Notes under the pieces: model-generated
What the model was told of the DNA's origin: nothing
Databases searched by the model: none
What the model saw: the letters and a program-made list of their open reading frames with translations, nothing else
From: Deinococcus sp.
GTDB taxonomy: Bacteria; Deinococcota; Deinococci; Deinococcales; Deinococcaceae
DNA length: 8,139 nt
Reading direction: 5' to 3'
NCBI GenBank assembly: GCA_028287665.1
Contig: JAQBPF010000524.1
Span: forward strand, 1 to 8,139
Shown: positions 5,315 to 8,139 of the stretch, one piece after another
Layout: each line of letters starts with the position of its first letter
How positions within the stretch are numbered: the first letter of the stretch is position 1
Position numbers and translations under genes: made by a program

Positions 5315-5362
5315 ACGCCGCCCGACGTGACCTGACATAGAAGCTGACCAGCACGCCGCCCG
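5315..5362. repeat. 10-bp direct repeat between the GGDEF gene and mce
   Basis: ACGCCGCCCG occurs at 5315-5324 and 5353-5362, 38 bp apart, in the 111-bp gap after the GGDEF stop. The gap also holds four CTGAC/GTCAG pentamers (5272, 5332, 5344, 5362). No convincing intrinsic terminator was seen here, so transcription may continue from the GGDEF gene into mce. Confidence 0.4.
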
Positions 5363-6736
5363 TCAGTATCCGACTGCGGACACCTCGCGGTTGGCCTTGC
5401 GTTCACGTTTGTGGGCATACATGCGTTGGTCGGCCGTTCGGAGGGCCGATGTGGCGTCGGGGGCGTCGTGCGGCACACTGGCGAGGCCGACGCTGGCACT
5501 GGCCGGATAGCCAGCGTCGCGCACATGGACGGCGGCCTGCGCCACCAATCTCAGCAGCTCTTCTTCTGCGCCTCCCTGTAGGTGCAGCAGGGCATATTCG
5601 TCGCCGCCCAGACGGTAGGCACTGGAAGCAGGGCAGCGCAACTGGCGGGCAAATTCCCGCAGCAACATGTCACCGCTGGCATGGCCCAGAGTATCGTTGA
5701 TGCGCTTCATGCCGTCCAGATCGATAATCGCCACCGTGTAAGGCTGCCCCGACTGTGCGGCCTCGTCCAGCGCCATATCCAGAGCGCGGCGGTTGCCCAG
5801 CCCAGTGAGGGCGTCGGTCAGGGCGGCCCGCTCCAGGGTCTGCACATGCCCCGTGCGCTCCAGAACCACCTGAACGGTATGCGCGGCGGCTTCCAGCAGG
5901 GTGCGTTCTTCCGGCGTCCAGGGGCCGGAGTCTCCAAAACGGGCCAACGCCAGCACAAAGGTCTGGTCATGCGAGACGTGAAAGAGACGCAGCCACGCCG
6001 CCTGCTGTACGCCTGCCCGAATCAGGTCGGCGGAGGCGTGCGCGGAGCCAGGATAATGATCAATAAAGAGGTTGTGCTGCTCCAAGGTTTCACTGGTTGT
6101 GGGCGTTCCATTCAGGAGGTGCGTGTGCAGGAGACGCAGGTGCTCTTGCCCCCGGCTGCTGGTCAGCTCCTGCATGATGCTGATTCCGGTGGGCGTCACA
6201 TGCAGCAGGCCAAACCAATCGAAAGCCAGCCGGTCTTTCAGGATCAGTATGGCCTGATGGGCGGTGTCCTCGGCCGTCAGGGGACGCTGCATCAGTTGGG
6301 CCAGATCGCGCAGGGTAGAGGCCTGATCGCGGGCCAGCGTCAGTTCGCGGGTACTGGACCGCAGCGCCAGTTCGTCCATCACCACTTCAGCCAGCGCCGC
6401 CATCACTTCCAGTTCCCTGGCCCCGAAATGCCGCACCTGATGGTCCAGTACGCACAGGGTGCCGAGGCTCAGGCCTTCCTCGGTTTTGAGGGGCACGCCC
6501 GCATAGGTGTGCAGGCCGGGGCCAGTGGGGGGGCTGGCGGCCATCGTTGCGGCAAAGCGGGTGTCCTGGGCCATGTCGTCGATGATCATGGCCTCGCCGC
6601 CCTCGACCACCCAGTCGCACGGAGCAAACCCGCGTGGCACGCTGCCTGGGGGCATCCCGTGACAGGCTTTGGCCCACTGCCGCGTGGCGTCCATAAAGTT
6701 GATTGCCGCGTAAGGCACGTCCAGCACCCGCGCCAC
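5363..6736 (-). CDS. GAF-GGDEF diguanylate cyclase
   Basis: Predicted to make cyclic di-GMP from two GTP, under control of an N-terminal sensory module. Residue numbers count from the GTG at 6736 (457 aa). Residues 1-125 are most of a GAF domain (VPYAAINFMD 7-16, a Cys40-centred FAPCDWVV, YAGVPLK 78-84, GTLCVLD 92-98). Residues 126-300 form a second, less conserved region that may be a divergent GAF, ending in a short helix. The GGDEF domain spans about 303-450: LTDALTGLGNRRA (306-318), IIDLDGMKRINDTLGH (337-352) and active-site GGDEY (377-381), with Tyr for the usual Phe. No RxxD inhibitory site precedes it, so product feedback is unlikely. The GAF domain clearly begins about 35 codons earlier, yet no ATG or GTG exists in that frame, so the GTG at 6736 is only the first usable start and probably not the real one (see 6737-6843). 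Confidence 0.85.
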   Translation of the reverse strand: MARVLDVPYAAINFMDATRQWAKACHGMPPGSVPRGFAPCDWVVEGGEAMIIDDMAQDTRFAATMAASPPTGPGLHTYAGVPLKTEEGLSLGTLCVLDHQVRHFGARELEVMAALAEVVMDELALRSSTRELTLARDQASTLRDLAQLMQRPLTAEDTAHQAILILKDRLAFDWFGLLHVTPTGISIMQELTSSRGQEHLRLLHTHLLNGTPTTSETLEQHNLFIDHYPGSAHASADLIRAGVQQAAWLRLFHVSHDQTFVLALARFGDSGPWTPEERTLLEAAAHTVQVVLERTGHVQTLERAALTDALTGLGNRRALDMALDEAAQSGQPYTVAIIDLDGMKRINDTLGHASGDMLLREFARQLRCPASSAYRLGGDEYALLHLQGGAEEELLRLVAQAAVHVRDAGYPASASVGLASVPHDAPDATSALRTADQRMYAHKRERKANREVSAVGY

Positions 6737-6843
6737 CAGCGCCGTAATTCGGTCAAACCCCGCTTCCGGGGGCGTGTCCAGAATTTGCAGGCGGGCCAGC
6801 TCAATCAGCCGGTCTTGCTCAGAGGAGGGGGAGGATGTGACAC
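6737..6843 (-). pseudogene. Displaced 5' end of the GAF-GGDEF gene, probable one-base frameshift
   Basis: Reading upstream of 6736 in the same frame gives SSEQDRLIELARLQILDT, then PPEAGFDRITALVARVLDV, the standard opening of this GAF type. The frame is open back to about 6970 with no ATG or GTG. A GTG at 6843, 6 bp after a TACACT promoter hexamer, is out of frame. One extra C in the five-C run (plus-strand G-run 6827-6831) would join them, giving MSHPPPSSEQDRLIEL. An ATG at 6860 would instead need one base fewer. Possible explanations are a sequencing or assembly error, a true disruption, or slippage at the homopolymer. The downstream frame is intact, so decay, if real, is recent. Confidence 0.6.
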
Positions 6844-6849
6844 CCGGGC

Positions 6850-6855
6850 AGTGTA
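6850..6855 (-). promoter_or_regulatory. Leaderless-type -10 element (TACACT) of the GAF-GGDEF gene
   Basis: TACACT on the minus strand is followed after 6 bp by GTG at 6843. The 12-mer TACACTGCCCGG is identical to that before the aromatic leader peptide (971-982), supporting a start near 6843. Confidence 0.5.
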
Positions 6856-6877
6856 GCCATCCGACTCCAACGGTCCT

Positions 6878-7025
6878 CTGACGGTCAGCCCCCTGGTCTT
6901 TCGTAAAGATCCAGCTGGCCAGATCAGCAGATAACCTTTTGAACAGCGTTCTCAGCGTCCGTCAGCCCTGACTGACTTGTCATTACGGCTCTGCTGAAGT
7001 CAGAGAGATTCTCTCCTGTTCTGAC
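6878..7025. other. Intergenic cluster of CTGAC/GTCAG pentamers and palindromes
   Basis: Seven copies of CTGAC or its complement GTCAG fall in 148 bp. They include the palindromes CTGAC-G-GTCAG (6878-6888) and GTCAG-CC-CTGAC (6961-6972), an overlapping CTGAC at 6972-6976, and an inverted pair at 6999-7003 and 7021-7025 enclosing GAGAG-ATT-CTCTC (7003-7015). The region lies between the stop of the 156-aa gene and the GGDEF promoter. It may hold regulator sites or weak hairpins ending the upstream transcript; no T-run follows any stem on the minus strand. No coding frame was recognised between 6861 and 7036. Confidence 0.35.
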
Positions 7026-7036
7026 AGATTTCTGTT

Positions 7037-7507
7037 TTAATCGCCCTCCCAGCCGTCTTCATCCACAGGCTTCAGCTTGGGCAGGGTGGTGTAGATGCCG
7101 GGGTCGCTCGGATTGCTGGCGGCGATCAGGCGGCCTATTTCTTCGGCGTCGGGTTCGGCCAGCACGCGCACAAAGTCAGAGGAATTCAGCACCGTTTCAC
7201 GCACGGGCCAGTTGCGCTCCTGCGCCCAGCGCACCAATTCGGCCAGCGCCTCTGCACCGGGGCGGCCATAGCGCGGGCCAAACGCGGGGGCGGCGATGAC
7301 GGCTTGCCCGTTCTGGACGATCAGCGCCGCATACGCCGCGTTCAGGCGGTCGCCCTGACGGTCGGTGACCAGAATCAGACGGCCACCGGCCCGCGCCGCG
7401 CCCTCCAGGTGGGCCTGCACCGCGCCCCACGTTTCCTGCGGCGCACCGGGCACGCCCAGCGGGTCAGAGACTTGCAGGTCTGTGGGTGAACGGTGGGTGG
7501 GCTGCAT
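7037..7507 (-). CDS. Uncharacterised 156-aa alpha/beta protein
   Basis: Not recognised with confidence. A 156-residue soluble protein without signal peptide or membrane helix. The core looks alpha/beta: GGRLILVTDRQGDRLNAAYA (41-60), QAVIAAPAFGPRYG (68-81), a helix LAELVRWAQERN (88-99), then VLNSSDFVRVLAEPDAEEIG (105-124) and NPSDPGIYTTLP (131-142). The tail is acidic (DEDGWEGD). The ordered blocks suggest a real conserved protein. DUF3197, a small family I recall from Deinococcus and Thermus, is a possible home, but this was not checked. The ATG at 7507 lies 6 bp after TACACT, supporting a leaderless start. Divergent from the ylmH-like gene across 97 bp. Confidence 0.75.
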   Translation of the reverse strand: MQPTHRSPTDLQVSDPLGVPGAPQETWGAVQAHLEGAARAGGRLILVTDRQGDRLNAAYAALIVQNGQAVIAAPAFGPRYGRPGAEALAELVRWAQERNWPVRETVLNSSDFVRVLAEPDAEEIGRLIAASNPSDPGIYTTLPKLKPVDEDGWEGD

Positions 7508-7513
7508 AGAAGC

Positions 7514-7519
7514 AGTGTA
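7514..7519 (-). promoter_or_regulatory. Leaderless-type -10 element (TACACT) of the 156-aa gene
   Basis: TACACT on the minus strand ends 6 bp before the ATG at 7507, with no Shine-Dalgarno or clear -35. Confidence 0.55.
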
Positions 7520-7592
7520 GCGGCGCGGGAGCCAGCAGATGAGCCAGCATGCTTATGAACCGTATTTATGGGCGGCAGGCGCACTGGGGCGC

Positions 7593-7598
7593 TATCTT
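7593..7598 (+). promoter_or_regulatory. Leaderless-type -10 element (TATCTT) of the ylmH-like gene
   Basis: TATCTT ends 6 bp before the ATG at 7605. No ribosome binding site is present between them. Together with 7514-7519 this makes a divergent promoter pair in a 97-bp gap. Confidence 0.5.
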
Positions 7599-7604
7599 GC
7601 TCTC

Positions 7605-8139
7605 ATGAAGCAGAAACTTGTCACATTGGTCGCGCAGGCGCGGGGCGGGCGCGTGGTTCGCACGCCATTTCTGGACGGCGATGAGATAGACCGCCGCCTG
7701 CTGCAAGACGACGAGGTACGCCACAAGATCGCGGGCGGCTTTCCCGATGCGCGGCGCGTGATCCTGACGATCTATCCGGCCCATATTCCGGACGTGGACA
7801 GCGGCATCACCGTGCTGCGCGTGATGCCCGAAGAAGCCGCGCCCGTGTGGGACGTGCAGGACCTGACCGTGCAACTGCGGAAGCTGGAGCTGAACGAAGA
7901 CCAGATCGGGGATGTGCGCGAGGACCGGGGCGCGTTCCTGATTGCCGCCACGGGCAAGGCCGCGCAGGCTCTGGCCGCCCTGACCGAACTCGGCGGGCGC
8001 GGCCTGGACGTGGAAGATGTGGGCGAGAGCGCGGGCAAAAGCAGCCGCGTGCGCGAAGTCGTGGTGCCGTCTATGCGCGTGGATGTGGTGGGCGCCAAAG
8101 GCTTCGGCGTGAGCCGCGCCTACTTTCAGCAGGGCATAG
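7605..8139 (+). CDS. YlmH-family S4-domain RNA-binding protein (3' end outside window)
   Basis: The open frame runs from ATG 7605 to the window edge: 178 codons and one base, no stop. The N-terminal region has the YlmH pattern: FLDGDEIDRRLL (22-33), GGFPDARRVILTIYP (44-58), a segment LELNEDQIGDVREDRGAFLI (about 93-112) and then VVVPSMRVDVVGAKGFGVSRAYFQQGI (about 151-177, seen in two parts), the start of the C-terminal S4 RNA-binding domain (SMRVD, GFGVSR). A full family member is usually around 220-260 residues, so some 40-80 residues are missing. YlmH proteins bind ribosomal RNA; Bacillus YlmH has been linked to ribosome-associated quality control. In Firmicutes the gene sits in a cell-division cluster, but here it is alone, divergent from an unrelated gene. 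The start is supported by TATCTT 6 bp upstream. Confidence 0.85.
   Translation, partial: MKQKLVTLVAQARGGRVVRTPFLDGDEIDRRLLQDDEVRHKIAGGFPDARRVILTIYPAHIPDVDSGITVLRVMPEEAAPVWDVQDLTVQLRKLELNEDQIGDVREDRGAFLIAATGKAAQALAALTELGGRGLDVEDVGESAGKSSRVREVVVPSMRVDVVGAKGFGVSRAYFQQGI

Noticed and set aside
5582..6856. 424-codon plus-strand open frame
   Set aside because: Antisense to the GAF-GGDEF gene, which carries clear conserved motifs; the plus-strand product is low in recognisable structure.
6977..6990. Possible radiation/desiccation response motif (TTGTCATTACGG)
   Set aside because: It shares only the TGTCATT part with the palindromic consensus; the second half-site (TGACATAA) is missing.

Overview
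The window (8139 bp, high GC, strongly GC-biased third codon positions) looks like chromosomal DNA from Deinococcus or a close relative. This rests on recognisable gene content (a UVDE-type UV damage endonuclease behind a DUF2256 mini-protein; a GAF-GGDEF protein of a type common in the genus). It also rests on a repeated arrangement in which a TANNNT hexamer sits 6-8 bp before the start codon with no need for a Shine-Dalgarno sequence, the hallmark of the leaderless transcripts reported as abundant in Deinococcus. No transposon, tRNA, rRNA or CRISPR array was seen. Species assignment is inference.

Layout, left to right. (1) 68-778, minus strand: a secreted or anchored protein with a signal peptide, a YRAPTPQ repeat and a C-terminal membrane segment ending in arginines. 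(2) 971-2266, plus strand: the most interesting locus. A TACACT promoter leads directly into a 17-codon leader peptide, MKFCRAPFFYWFGSHRA, with the run Phe-Phe-Tyr-Trp-Phe. A potential antiterminator and a strong intrinsic terminator follow, and then a class I DAHP synthase, the first enzyme of aromatic amino acid synthesis. This has every part of a ribosome-mediated transcription attenuator sensing Phe, Tyr and Trp together. (3) 2432-3489, plus: a DUF2256 four-cysteine mini-protein overlapping by 4 bp a UV damage endonuclease (uvsE). (4) 3565-4428, plus: a DHRS1-like short-chain dehydrogenase. (5) 4395-5251, minus: a VOC-fold methylmalonyl-CoA epimerase-like gene overlapping by 4 bp a VanZ-family membrane protein, whose 3' end overlaps the SDR gene by 34 bp tail to tail. 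(6) 5363-6843, minus: a GAF-linker-GGDEF diguanylate cyclase whose first ~35 codons are in a frame without a normal start codon, probably because of a one-base length difference in a G/C run. (7) 7037-7507, minus: an uncharacterised 156-residue protein. (8) 7605 to the window end, plus: a YlmH-family S4-domain RNA-binding protein, truncated by the window edge.

The genes form short independent units (the attenuator plus DAHP synthase; DUF2256-uvsE; epimerase-vanZ; singletons), not one pathway. Seven of these units begin with the leaderless-type promoter. The DAHP synthase itself does not: it has a strong AGGAGG ribosome binding site, as expected for a gene that sits behind a translated leader on the same transcript.
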